Below, in pieces: positions 35,389 to 43,557 of a stretch of 64,000 nt of DNA. The number at the start of each line of letters is the position of its first letter. The first letter of the stretch is position 1. The notes under the pieces were generated by a model. The model searched no databases, had not been told where the DNA came from, and saw only the letters and a program-made list of their open reading frames with translations. The stretch covers positions 1 through 64,000 of the forward strand of contig JAGZJZ010000009.1 in NCBI GenBank assembly GCA_018365455.1, read 5' to 3'. The translations under genes were made by a program, and so were the position numbers. Source of the stretch: Clostridiales bacterium (GTDB taxonomy: Bacteria; Bacillota; Clostridia; Lachnospirales; Lachnospiraceae).

Positions 35389-35541
35389 TTTATACCTCCT
35401 GCATATCGCAGACATGTCTGCAATACTGCATTTATAGTAGTGTGAAAGCGGTTTTTCTTTCACTCTTATACCCCTTGCATACCGCTGACGAGTCTGCGGT
35501 ACTGCTTCAATAGAAAGTATGGAACGCTTTTGTTCCAAACT
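35389..35541 (-). repeat. Composite palindromic repeat forming the fliS leader
   Basis: In the same order and orientation as at jetA there are four modules. They are an AGTATGGAAC/GTTCCAAACT hairpin (35516-35541), a TACCGCTGAC-GA-GTCTGCGGTA hairpin (35480-35501), a GTGAAAG/CTTTCAC hairpin (35442-35463), and a decayed TATCGCAGAC/GTCTGCAATA copy (35404-35425). The last one runs into AGGAGGTATAAA and the fliS ATG. Confidence 0.88.
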
Positions 35542-35554
35542 TTACCTTTTTATT

Positions 35555-38113
35555 TTACGAAAATTGCTGGTTGAGCCAGGAGCCCTGTGAATTCATGTTC
35601 TGAATCATCTTTTCCATCTGGGTAAACTGCTTCCAGTATCGGTTATATTCTGTAGTGTACTGGTTTTTAAGCTGTGCAATTTTCTGGTCTATTCCTTTAA
35701 GCTGGTCATACATGTAATTCATGGTCTCGGTGGTCATTCCGGCAACACCTGCCGTCCGTACCAGAGTACCCGGAGAACCGGAACTCATATTGACAGCTTT
35801 TTTTATGTAATCATCCAGCAGTCCCATGATCCCCTGCTGTTCTTCCCCGTTCACGATCTTTTTCTCCGCCATGAACAGCTTCTGGACTCCTTCTATATTG
35901 TTGGCAACGGCTTCCTTAAGCTTCTCATCATTCACAACCAGTTTGCCGTAATCTTTATAATTGGAAGAGGTCTCAATACCTATATCATAAATGCCCATTC
36001 CCGCTTCATCCAGTTTTGAATAGAATGCCGACCGCATATTGCTTAAAAAGGCTGAGATGTCATCATCACTGCGTACAAGTCCTTTTTTGGCATTCTCTTC
36101 CCATAATTTAATCTCTGATTCGGACATTTCTTTCTTCTGTTCCGCTGTCAGCGGCGGGTACTGCTGATACATGGCTTTTTCATGAAGAAGGCTGTTGACT
36201 CCATCAATAAATTCATTGTAATCTTTAACAAAATCCTTGATTCCTTCTACAATTTTATCTGTATTGCGTTCGCTTGTCAAGCTAATAGCCGACGTAGTGG
36301 TTTCCATTAACTGGATGGTAATTCCGTCCAGGAGAAACTGGTTGCTGTTCCGTTCAATAAGTACTCCATTTACCTCTAATTCTGCATTACTGCCTGCTGT
36401 TTCCGTAAGGGAAGCATCCGCAGTATTAAACGTAACGCTGCTGTTTCCAATAAGCTTTTTCAAAAGCGCATTACCATCTGCGTCACCCCCGGACAACGTA
36501 AATCCGCTTCCTGTTACACCCTGTATGGATAAAGTTCCGGAGTCATTGTCAAAGGTAACTGTGCCGGCACCAGCATTCTGTAATTCCCTGGCAAAATCTT
36601 TCAGGCTCCAGGAAGGGTTTACGGTAAGAGAGGTTCCATTTACATGAATAGTTCCGCCTAACCCAAGATCACTTAATAAAGTATCTTCGTTGGCATCCTG
36701 TTTCTGACCTTCATCAAACCCCAGAGCTTCCATCATATTAAAGTCCCCGGTACGGTCAATTTTAACACTGTAGCCATCCTTGGAATGTATGACTGCCTGT
36801 CCCCCGTTGATTTGCAGGGAAATATTGGCATTGCCGTCTGCTCCCTTTCCAAATCTGTTTTCTAATGCCTTATTAAGCTCCTGAACAAATTCTGCTTCCG
36901 TATACGGCACACCGGCAGGATTTGCGGGAACGGAAACCCCAATCTGCATACCGTTTACATTCAGGGTCATAGTAGCATTGGATTTATCCGTAGTGTCCAG
37001 AATTGCGCTAAACAGCGTACTGTCTACATTATTTTTAGCCTTTAATTCATTTGCAGTGACCTTACCTCCCGTCACTCCGCTTCCGCTGCCTTTTCCAAAT
37101 AATACAGACAGCAGGTTCCCGGAAGTCTGTTCCATTTTAATTCCGGAAATGTCTCCCATCAAGGTGGATTCTATCATAAAGCGGTCTTCACTTGAGGAAT
37201 AGGTAACACGGACGTTGGCACCGCTCCCATTGATGGAGCCGATTACCTCTGCCAGACTTTGGTTCCTGTCCACGCTAATCTTTTTTCCATTAATAGTAAA
37301 TTCAAATTTTTCTCCTGCCAACTCCTGCAAAAAGGATACATTGCCCAGTTCCTGATTCAGATTTACTTTATTGGAAGCTCCCTCTGACAGTCCAAACAGA
37401 CCCAGGGCATCCTCCGGTTTATCTGCATCTCCGGCATTGACAGCTGTTTTATTTACCGTTATGGTATTCGTAGTGCTGCTGCTTCCAATCTGAATTTTCC
37501 CTCCGTTTTTCACAGCCTGCACGGTACTGCCGAATACATACTTCAGATTCTGGTTTAGATTATCAATAGTATCCTGCATGTTCTTATCCGCTGTCTGTCC
37601 CGGATCATTTGTACCCTTAAATTCAATTGTCTTGCGGACTCCGTCAAGGGTTACGTCAATGGAATAGGTTTTACCATCCAGCAGCTTTGCCATGTCAATG
37701 GATCCTTCCAGGTTCCGTGAGACGGGCGTAGTGGATTTGGCTTTATATGCGGTAGCCAGATGGTTCACCTTGATGGACATGCTTCCCGGCGCATTTGACC
37801 CCGTAGACAGTACTTTTACAGCAGATGAGCTGCTGGAAGTTGTCATGGTGTTATAAAAGCCGTTTGACAGGAAATTTATATTTTTTGAACTGCTGTATGT
37901 GAGATAATTAGTCTGAAAGGCATTTGCTTTTGATATAATATCACGATAAATTTCCTGTTTCCACAAAATCTGCTGCTTTGCCGCATTCTGCTTATCCAGC
38001 TTCGACTGCGTGCCCGACAACATACTGTCAACCATACTTGCAGTGTCCATTCCCGAAACCAGACCAGGCATCATGTTACGGCTTTTAGCGCCTGTTACTG
38101 TTTCTATTGACAT
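35555..38113 (-). CDS. fliD: Flagellar filament cap protein FliD
   Basis: This 852-residue hook-associated protein 2 caps the filament and helps flagellin assemble. The N-terminus (GLVSGMDTASMVDSMLSGTQSKLDKQNAAKQQILWKQEIYRDI in pattern) and the C-terminus (LKGIDQKIAQLKNQYTTEYNRYWKQFTQMEKMIQNMNSQGSWLNQQF) are the conserved coiled-coil ends. At 852 residues it is well above the usual 450-650; the extra length lies in the surface-exposed middle, built of repeated Gly/Asn/Thr-rich beta segments. It is preceded by a FliT-like gene and followed by fliS. Confidence 0.94.
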   Translation of the reverse strand: MSIETVTGAKSRNMMPGLVSGMDTASMVDSMLSGTQSKLDKQNAAKQQILWKQEIYRDIISKANAFQTNYLTYSSSKNINFLSNGFYNTMTTSSSSSAVKVLSTGSNAPGSMSIKVNHLATAYKAKSTTPVSRNLEGSIDMAKLLDGKTYSIDVTLDGVRKTIEFKGTNDPGQTADKNMQDTIDNLNQNLKYVFGSTVQAVKNGGKIQIGSSSTTNTITVNKTAVNAGDADKPEDALGLFGLSEGASNKVNLNQELGNVSFLQELAGEKFEFTINGKKISVDRNQSLAEVIGSINGSGANVRVTYSSSEDRFMIESTLMGDISGIKMEQTSGNLLSVLFGKGSGSGVTGGKVTANELKAKNNVDSTLFSAILDTTDKSNATMTLNVNGMQIGVSVPANPAGVPYTEAEFVQELNKALENRFGKGADGNANISLQINGGQAVIHSKDGYSVKIDRTGDFNMMEALGFDEGQKQDANEDTLLSDLGLGGTIHVNGTSLTVNPSWSLKDFARELQNAGAGTVTFDNDSGTLSIQGVTGSGFTLSGGDADGNALLKKLIGNSSVTFNTADASLTETAGSNAELEVNGVLIERNSNQFLLDGITIQLMETTTSAISLTSERNTDKIVEGIKDFVKDYNEFIDGVNSLLHEKAMYQQYPPLTAEQKKEMSESEIKLWEENAKKGLVRSDDDISAFLSNMRSAFYSKLDEAGMGIYDIGIETSSNYKDYGKLVVNDEKLKEAVANNIEGVQKLFMAEKKIVNGEEQQGIMGLLDDYIKKAVNMSSGSPGTLVRTAGVAGMTTETMNYMYDQLKGIDQKIAQLKNQYTTEYNRYWKQFTQMEKMIQNMNSQGSWLNQQFS

Positions 38114-38124
38114 TTGACTTCCCC

Positions 38125-38604
38125 CTATCTTTTTTCATTATACAGGAATCCTTTTTTCACACCATAATTAAGGTGGCTGTAATATCCTGTCAGCTTTGTA
38201 TTTTTATTGTTTTCTTTTATTCTGTCCTGAACCTCTGACATTAACCGATTCAAATTTGCAGCAGCCTGCCGGTCCGTTTCCTGTATCATATTGATTATGC
38301 TAAAGATTTCCTGACCAATTTCAAACAACTTCTGTAACGACGGTTTCAGGCTTCCGTAGCTGCTGGTGTTTTTCAGTGCAGCCAATGCCTCCTCTCCATC
38401 TTCCATGTTCTCTGCTATATGGCGGATTTCTTCATCAATTTGGTTTATTTTCAGTATCAGCTGTCCTCTTTTTTCCAGCGCTTTTTCATACTGGTCTATT
38501 TCCGTAAGTGTCAGATTCACAGCCATGCTGCTTTCATTCCGGAAATATATAAAATACTGTTTCTTCTGTTCCAAAAGACCCATGAGTTTTTCTATTTCTT
38601 CCAT
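38125..38604 (-). CDS. FliT-like flagellar chaperone candidate
   Basis: This 159-residue helical protein has heptad-like patterns (MEEIEKLMGLLEQKKQYF, then ALEKRGQLILKINQIDEEIRHI) and no membrane segment. It lies between csrA and fliD, where FliT- or FlgN-type export chaperones often occur. No family motif is certain. Its ATG follows the csrA stop without a gap, with AUGAGGA upstream. A role as FliD chaperone is inference from position and shape. Confidence 0.6.
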   Translation of the reverse strand: MEEIEKLMGLLEQKKQYFIYFRNESSMAVNLTLTEIDQYEKALEKRGQLILKINQIDEEIRHIAENMEDGEEALAALKNTSSYGSLKPSLQKLFEIGQEIFSIINMIQETDRQAAANLNRLMSEVQDRIKENNKNTKLTGYYSHLNYGVKKGFLYNEKR

Positions 38605-38859
38605 TTATTCCTCATTTCCCGTATCATTCCCGTTATTATGCAGACTTCTGGATAACTGAAATACTTTTAATAAATCTACTTTATCTGCTGCCTCTTTGTT
38701 GTTTTCCACAGTGAGATACAACTCGGTGCGGTTTATTTTTAATTCTGAGGGTGCCGAGATTCCAAGTCTTACTTTATCACCCTTTATTTCTGTGACAAAT
38801 ATTTCAATATCATCTCCAATTTTCAGGGACTCTCCTACTTTTCTTGATAAAATAAGCAT
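38605..38859 (-). CDS. csrA: RNA-binding translational regulator CsrA
   Basis: This 84-residue CsrA starts MLILSRKVGESLKIGDDIEI, followed by VRLGISAPSELKINRTELYL, which holds the RNA-binding arginine. The C-terminal extension (about 20 residues, HNNGNDTGNEE) is longer than usual. It dimerises and binds GGA motifs in mRNA, repressing flagellin translation until FliW removes it. It follows fliW directly (stop and start abut). Several GGA motifs occur in the flagellin leader at 46217-46335. Confidence 0.95.
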   Translation of the reverse strand: MLILSRKVGESLKIGDDIEIFVTEIKGDKVRLGISAPSELKINRTELYLTVENNKEAADKVDLLKVFQLSRSLHNNGNDTGNEE

Positions 38860-39300
38860 CTACTTTTTCTCGCTCCCCCCGTCAAATATAGTCTTTCTGA
38901 TTGGATAATCCTGATCCAATATGATCTGCATGGCACACTTCATTTTGTGGTTGATTAAGATTGGGCTTTTCAGATTTACCGTTGACTTCCTGAAATCTGA
39001 CCCCACTACCAGGATCGCCCAGCAGTCTAATTCATCCTCCGGCGCTGCCTGCAGGGTAAATAATACGTCCTGCATTACAACAGGGGCATAATCTTTACAG
39101 ACCTCCAGCGGGTTTATTAAAATAAAGCATATCGTTTTCTGTTCGATTGACTGCAGCCAGCAGATACCGTTTCCCATATTCCCGTCTGAAACCAATACAA
39201 ACTGGGTATAATCCTCAAATCCAAAAATAGGCTGTTTAAAAGTTATAATATTTGTTTCTTTGATATCTATAATACCAAAATCTCTGGTCTCAATCTGCAT
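38860..39300 (-). CDS. fliW: Flagellar assembly factor FliW
   Basis: This 146-residue protein binds flagellin and CsrA in a partner-switching mechanism. It shows IFGFEDYTQFVLVSD, GICWLQSIEQKTICFILINPLEV and the end SPILINHKMKCAMQIILDQDYPIR, all FliW-like. GGAGG lies nine bases upstream of the ATG. A palindromic leader of the type also found at jetA lies immediately upstream. Confidence 0.95.
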   Translation of the reverse strand: MQIETRDFGIIDIKETNIITFKQPIFGFEDYTQFVLVSDGNMGNGICWLQSIEQKTICFILINPLEVCKDYAPVVMQDVLFTLQAAPEDELDCWAILVVGSDFRKSTVNLKSPILINHKMKCAMQIILDQDYPIRKTIFDGGSEKK

Positions 39301-39339
39301 CTAGCTGTTCCTCCCCTGTCCTGCTGTACTAGCGCCTAA

Positions 39340-39393
39340 CGGCGTAAATACGCCGATATATAGTGCCTGATATCGGCGCCAGGTGACACTATA
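39340..39393 (-). repeat. CGGCGTA palindrome in the fliW leader
   Basis: The 16-bp palindrome CGGCGTA-AA-TACGCCG (39340-39355) is identical to the one at 19565-19580, and both are followed within about 40 bases by TGRCACTATA. Here a TATAGTGCC...TGACACTATA inverted pair (39359-39393) is also present. The right end overlaps the DUF6470 stop codon. Confidence 0.8.
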
Positions 39394-39979
39394 TTTCCTG
39401 GTAATTAGGGTTTGCGCTGGGCGGTACATAAATAGGATCCGCCACGTACTCAATTTCCACCTTGGGATATTGCTCCACGTCAATGGTCAGATCACCTGGT
39501 ATATAGGTTCTGTTTGACATGGTTATGTTAGGCGTAAACTCTACCTGTCCCATTACATACTCCAGTTCCAGGCTGTTGGGCTCCCAGGAAATATCGGGTC
39601 CAACGGACGGAATAAAACGCTGTTCCGTAACCACGCTTTTTACCATTCTCTGCTGGTACAAAATGTCCGGAATATTTGCCCCTTTCTGAATCTGAGCCAT
39701 TTGGTTACCAATCTCAGCATACTGGGCAATGGCATCCAGGGCGTCCTGTCTGCCTGCATCATAGGAATCCTGCATTAACCCCCTGGCAGTGCGGAAACCG
39801 GCGCTTTCTCTGGTATTAAAAGTATCTATATTCACCTTTATATTTTTAGACCTCATGTTAAAATGCCCATGAGTTGTGACCATCTCTACTTCCGGAGCTG
39901 GAATTTCTGATTCCAGTCTGGCTTTTTGTGATGTCATAGAAAGTTTAATGGGGGTTGTGGTAATTTTCAATACATTCAT
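39389..39979 (-). CDS. DUF6470 family flagellar-locus protein (YviE-like)
   Basis: This 196-residue protein has the features of the DUF6470/YviE family, which lies between flgL and fliW in Bacillus and Clostridia. It begins VLKITTTPIKLSMTSQKARLESEIPAP in pattern, and the middle has DALDAIAQYAEIGNQMAQIQKG. No membrane segment or catalytic motif is seen. Function is unknown; its place between the filament-junction genes and fliW is conserved. AGAGGTG precedes the start. Confidence 0.85.
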   Translation of the reverse strand: MNVLKITTTPIKLSMTSQKARLESEIPAPEVEMVTTHGHFNMRSKNIKVNIDTFNTRESAGFRTARGLMQDSYDAGRQDALDAIAQYAEIGNQMAQIQKGANIPDILYQQRMVKSVVTEQRFIPSVGPDISWEPNSLELEYVMGQVEFTPNITMSNRTYIPGDLTIDVEQYPKVEIEYVADPIYVPPSANPNYQEI

Positions 39980-40002
39980 CTCTCAACACCTCTCTCCTGC
40001 AA

Positions 40003-40995
40003 TTACCTCATAAAATCAAATATAGATGCCGGAATTATTTTATTTCCAAGCTGCAGCGTAACCATCCATGCCATTTCATAACCCTTGTTATTAATGGACT
40101 CTTCTTCCAGATTTACAGATTCCAGTTCATTCTGATGCTTTTTCAGATTGATCTGATCTGCCTCCAGCCTGTCTTGTGTACGTTCCAGCAGGCTGTCTCT
40201 GGTACCAATTTCTGCAATTGTTCCCAACAGAGAATTCTGCCTTTTCTTTAGCTGAGTCACTGTTTTACCCAGCCCCTCAGAATCTCCGGCACGCAGCTGT
40301 TTTGTAATATCATCAATCAGGTTGTATATATTATTAGACATTTCCGTACCGTCTTTGTCTTTGGACTTTCCGTATCCCAGAACATCCGCACCGGAGGTAG
40401 ATACTTTAATTGCTGATTTAGGATCCAGTACACCTCCCGATACCTGCAAACCAAATCCGATGTCCAGATAAATCTCTTTATTCTCTCCAAAATCTGTAGC
40501 AGCCGTTGCATCATCTACCGGGACTCCGTTAAACATCAATTTTCCATCCTCTCCAACGGTAAATGGCACATCTTTATTTCCCGACCCGGAAAACAAAAAC
40601 TTATCCCCAAACTGGGCATTCATCGTCTGCATGATGGATTCTTTCAGACCGTCAATTTCTTTTGCTATTAATTCTTTGTCTACCACCGGGACGTTGTCAC
40701 TCATTCCCTTTGTCACACGCTCATATATGGTCTGAAGCATGGAACTTACGGTATTGATACTGCTTTCCGCCGATGACAGTTCACTTCTGGCACTTTCAAT
40801 CGTTCGGATATAGGAATCATTTTTAGCCAGCTGATCCCTGACAACAAATGCTTTTGATGCTGTTGCCGTATCTTCGGAAACATGATTAAAATTACGCCTG
40901 GATGAAAGCTTTAAATTAGAAGAAGCGTAATTGGATATATTGCGGTTTAAGCTTGCCATATAGGAATTTGTAAGTCCGTTTTCTGTTATTCTCAT
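40003..40995 (-). CDS. flgL: Hook-filament junction protein FlgL
   Basis: This 330-residue HAP3 protein has the flagellin-like N-terminus (MRITENGLTNSYMASLNRNIS, then SGRRNF-like SRRNFNHVSEDTATASKAFVV) and C-terminus (ESVNLEEESINNKGYEMAWMVTLQLGNKI). The ATG at 40995 is preferred because GGGTG lies just upstream; a longer frame begins four codons earlier. The leader is a shortened palindromic repeat like that of jetA. Confidence 0.94.
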   Translation of the reverse strand: MRITENGLTNSYMASLNRNISNYASSNLKLSSRRNFNHVSEDTATASKAFVVRDQLAKNDSYIRTIESARSELSSAESSINTVSSMLQTIYERVTKGMSDNVPVVDKELIAKEIDGLKESIMQTMNAQFGDKFLFSGSGNKDVPFTVGEDGKLMFNGVPVDDATAATDFGENKEIYLDIGFGLQVSGGVLDPKSAIKVSTSGADVLGYGKSKDKDGTEMSNNIYNLIDDITKQLRAGDSEGLGKTVTQLKKRQNSLLGTIAEIGTRDSLLERTQDRLEADQINLKKHQNELESVNLEEESINNKGYEMAWMVTLQLGNKIIPASIFDFMR

Positions 40996-41007
40996 AATTA
41001 CACCCAT

Positions 41008-41080
41008 TGCTTATTGCATATTACACTGCAATACCGCCACAAGCGTGGCTTCCCTTTCCATCAACTGTATTTTCTTAGTA
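41008..41080 (-). repeat. Shortened palindromic repeat in the flgL leader
   Basis: On the minus strand the block from about 41078 down to 41008 aligns with the last module of the jetA leader. It shares AAGAAAAT...GAAAGG..GCCACG, then GGCGGTATTGCAG, TGTAATATGCA and GTG-type spacing before GGGTGTAATT and the ATG. About seven bases of the inner hairpin loop are missing. Confidence 0.65.
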
Positions 41081-41096
41081 TTCAGGCCGTTCTGTT

Positions 41097-42566
41097 CTAT
41101 CTTCCTACAACGCCTGTTTTATTTATCAGCATTTCAAGCTGCTCATCCATAACCGTCATTAAACGGCTGAGCGCTTTAAATGCCTTATCGTAGGTCATCA
41201 TATTAATGCCTTCTTCATTTAATGATACACCGGACACAGACATTCTGTTATCATCCACACTCTGCGCTACCGAAAGGGAAGAATCCAGCCTTCCGTTATT
41301 TAACGTAATATCACTTCCCAGAGAAGTGGTGATAAAGGTCACATATTCTTTAAAAGTACCTGTAAACTCGTCATCCACCTGAACATCCTGATCTAAAAGA
41401 GCTTTCATTGCCAGTATAAACTCATTATCTGTACCGCCATCCGGGTTTTCCGGTCTTAAAATATATGCCGGATCTTTTGCCCATGCATCACTTACTGTAA
41501 TATTACCTGCCGTAATAATTCCGCTGTCTCCCTCCAGTAATGTTTTAAACTGGTTTTCTCCCTCTTTTGCTCCGTCATTGGGCACAACCTGGTTAAATGC
41601 CTGAGCAAAAGCATTTGCCAGATTATCCAGCTTTTTCTGATAATACGGAATACCCTTGCTGAGTGTATTGTCACCGGTGAGCATTTCTGTAAAACCGCGT
41701 AAAGCCCCGGTATCCAATCCAATTCCCGTGGAATCGCTGATCCAGCTCATGGAGACTCCATCATCGCCCAGGCGGATCCCATCACTGGTATAAGTTCCGC
41801 CAACCGCATCGATGATGACTTTGCCGTTAAACGTAACCTGGACACCGCCGTCTTCCCGGGGCTGTACTTTTACATTGCCATATCGGGAAAGGTCATCCAG
41901 CAATACATTTCTCTGATCCATCAATTCATTGGGACCATAATTAATGCCGTCATAATCAGGGTTTACAAATACCTCTTCCGTAATACTTTTATTCAGCTGG
42001 CTGATCTGTTCGATCTTCGCATTTATATCTTTCACCGCAATCGCCAGGTTCTCTTTTTCCTGCTGTGCAATTGATTTTAACTTCTGGTCGTATTGGTTCA
42101 GCGTGTGCGCCACTCCTTTAAATGCTGTCATAACTATGTTGGCATGGGTAGCATTGTCCGCATTGGAACTGAAATCGGTCAGCGCATTAAACAGGGTCTT
42201 TAATGCATCCTGGATTCCCGTTCCTTCTACTTCCGGATCACTGATCGCAGCCTCAACTTCACTTAAAATAGATGCCTTCTGATCATAATATCCCACATCC
42301 CCATACTCTTCCCGGAATCTGGTATCCAGAAATGTGTTCCGTATCTGCGCCACTCCCTGTGCCTGGACTCCCTGCCCTGCCATAGACCAGGAACCGGTTG
42401 GATATCTGGATGTTCCCGTACTGCTCATAGTAGATGTATCCAGCCGCTGCCTCGTATAGCCCCGGGTTTTAATATTGCTCATATTATGTGCCGTTACATC
42501 CAGACCTTTCTGGTTTACCATAATACCTCTTTTTGTAGTCTCCAGCCCCATAAATGTAGGTCTCAC
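41097..42566 (-). CDS. flgK: Hook-filament junction protein FlgK
   Basis: This 489-residue HAP1 protein begins (V)RPTFMGLETTKRGIMVNQKGLDVTAHNMSNIKTRGYTRQRL in pattern, the family start, and ends with GVSLNEEGINMMTYDKAFKALSRLMTVMDEQLEMLINKTG. A GTG start is used. GAGGTG lies six bases before it, so it is preferred over a GTG three codons earlier. It lies between flgN and flgL. Confidence 0.95.
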   Translation of the reverse strand: MRPTFMGLETTKRGIMVNQKGLDVTAHNMSNIKTRGYTRQRLDTSTMSSTGTSRYPTGSWSMAGQGVQAQGVAQIRNTFLDTRFREEYGDVGYYDQKASILSEVEAAISDPEVEGTGIQDALKTLFNALTDFSSNADNATHANIVMTAFKGVAHTLNQYDQKLKSIAQQEKENLAIAVKDINAKIEQISQLNKSITEEVFVNPDYDGINYGPNELMDQRNVLLDDLSRYGNVKVQPREDGGVQVTFNGKVIIDAVGGTYTSDGIRLGDDGVSMSWISDSTGIGLDTGALRGFTEMLTGDNTLSKGIPYYQKKLDNLANAFAQAFNQVVPNDGAKEGENQFKTLLEGDSGIITAGNITVSDAWAKDPAYILRPENPDGGTDNEFILAMKALLDQDVQVDDEFTGTFKEYVTFITTSLGSDITLNNGRLDSSLSVAQSVDDNRMSVSGVSLNEEGINMMTYDKAFKALSRLMTVMDEQLEMLINKTGVVGR

Positions 42567-42596
42567 ATCATTCACCTCTGTTCTTTCAAGTTTTTT

Positions 42597-43052
42597 CTAT
42601 ATCTTCGTATTCCATACAGATCCTGTAGCTGCTCCGGACTGTACATATTTATTTCCTGCCTGGCCGGCGCCGCTTCTTGCAAAATCCCTGCTGTCCGTTT
42701 TTGACAGCGCATCCTGTGCCAGCTTGATTGCTTTCTTATTCAAAAACCGGATATTGCCAATCGCCTTGTCCAGCCGTTCAAAAAGACTGCCAAGGACTTT
42801 CCTGTCTTCTCCCTGATTTTCTTCCACAAGTTCCCGGAATGTTTTTTCCAAAATACCAAGCCTCATGAATGTCTCCATTCTCTGCTGCTCCATATTGGCA
42901 ATCTGTTTATCCAGTGCCTGCTGCATAACAATGGCACCTTCCACTTTTCGAATATCACCGGATAGGAGTGCATCCAGCTTTTCTTCCTGTTTACATTCTA
43001 CCTGTTCAAAAAAACAGGTATATACTTCCATAAATTCAATCAGTTCCTGCAA
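42597..43052 (-). CDS. flgN: FlgN family export chaperone
   Basis: This 151-residue helical protein (ELIEFMEVYTCFFEQVECKQEEKLDALLSGDIRKVEGAI in pattern) matches FlgN, the chaperone of FlgK and FlgL. It lies between flgM and flgK, as in Bacillus. The start is a TTG with only a weak ribosome binding site. An ATG seven codons later is an alternative. Confidence 0.88.
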   Translation of the reverse strand: MQELIEFMEVYTCFFEQVECKQEEKLDALLSGDIRKVEGAIVMQQALDKQIANMEQQRMETFMRLGILEKTFRELVEENQGEDRKVLGSLFERLDKAIGNIRFLNKKAIKLAQDALSKTDSRDFARSGAGQAGNKYVQSGAATGSVWNTKI

Positions 43053-43071
43053 CTTCCGTTCCCATCCTTTC

Positions 43072-43374
43072 TCATATTCCGCTTAGCAAACGCCTTGCGA
43101 TATCCTGTACATTAATCTGATAGGTACCATCCTGAAATTGCTGTCTGATACGCTCTACTTTCTCGGCACACCCGGCCTTTTCCATTTCTGCTTTCAAGCT
43201 ATTGGCGTGCATGGATGCTTCCTGCCTTTTCAATCCTTCTCCGCTAATCAATATCTCATCATTTCGCGATCCAGAACCGGATGTTCTGGATACCTGCTGG
43301 AACTTTTCTGTCTCTTTTGCTGTATTTAATACTTTTTGATAAACTGAATAATTTCTGCTGATTTTCATTTCCAT
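43072..43374 (-). CDS. flgM: Anti-sigma-28 factor FlgM
   Basis: This 100-residue protein ends with the FlgM motif KVERIRQQFQDGTYQINVQDIARRLLSGI and should hold sigma-28 inactive until export. The N-terminal half (NYSVYQKVLNTAKETEKFQ) is variable. AAAGGA lies upstream of the start; two nearby ATGs are possible. A sigma-28 promoter sits 40-66 bases upstream, so it is under feedback control by its own target. Confidence 0.9.
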   Translation of the reverse strand: MEMKISRNYSVYQKVLNTAKETEKFQQVSRTSGSGSRNDEILISGEGLKRQEASMHANSLKAEMEKAGCAEKVERIRQQFQDGTYQINVQDIARRLLSGI

Positions 43375-43413
43375 TGCCAACATCCTTTCTGAACTATAAT
43401 TATCCTATACTAT

Positions 43414-43440
43414 TTATCGAACCTTTCTCGTAAAAGTTTA
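43414..43440 (-). promoter_or_regulatory. Sigma-28 promoter for the flgM operon
   Basis: On the minus strand TAAA (43437-43440) and TTCGATAA (43414-43421) are separated by 15 bases. This matches the SigD/FliA consensus TAAA-N15-GCCGATAA at most positions. The same two boxes precede flagellin. Confidence 0.88.
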
Positions 43441-43487
43441 TACCTATTTGAAACTTTTTCCTTATTTTCTTTTTTAATTACTCTCTA

Positions 43488-43516
43488 TTGTAAATTAATT
43501 TTAAGCTTGCTATAAT
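43488..43516 (+). promoter_or_regulatory. Sigma-A promoter for parA-comFB
   Basis: TTGTAA (43488-43493) and a perfect TATAAT (43511-43516) are spaced by 17 bases on the plus strand, 41 bases before the parA ATG. It is back to back with the sigma-28 promoter of flgM, so the pair is probably expressed independently of the flagellar cascade. Confidence 0.75.
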
Positions 43517-43557
43517 GATTGTCAAGTTATGCAGATATTTGACGAGGAGGTTTCATA

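Noticed and set aside
35389..35538. Fifty-codon extension of FliS
   Set aside because: It reads through repeat palindromes; the standard FliS start has a perfect AGGAGG. Kept only as a possibility for the shorter GTG form.
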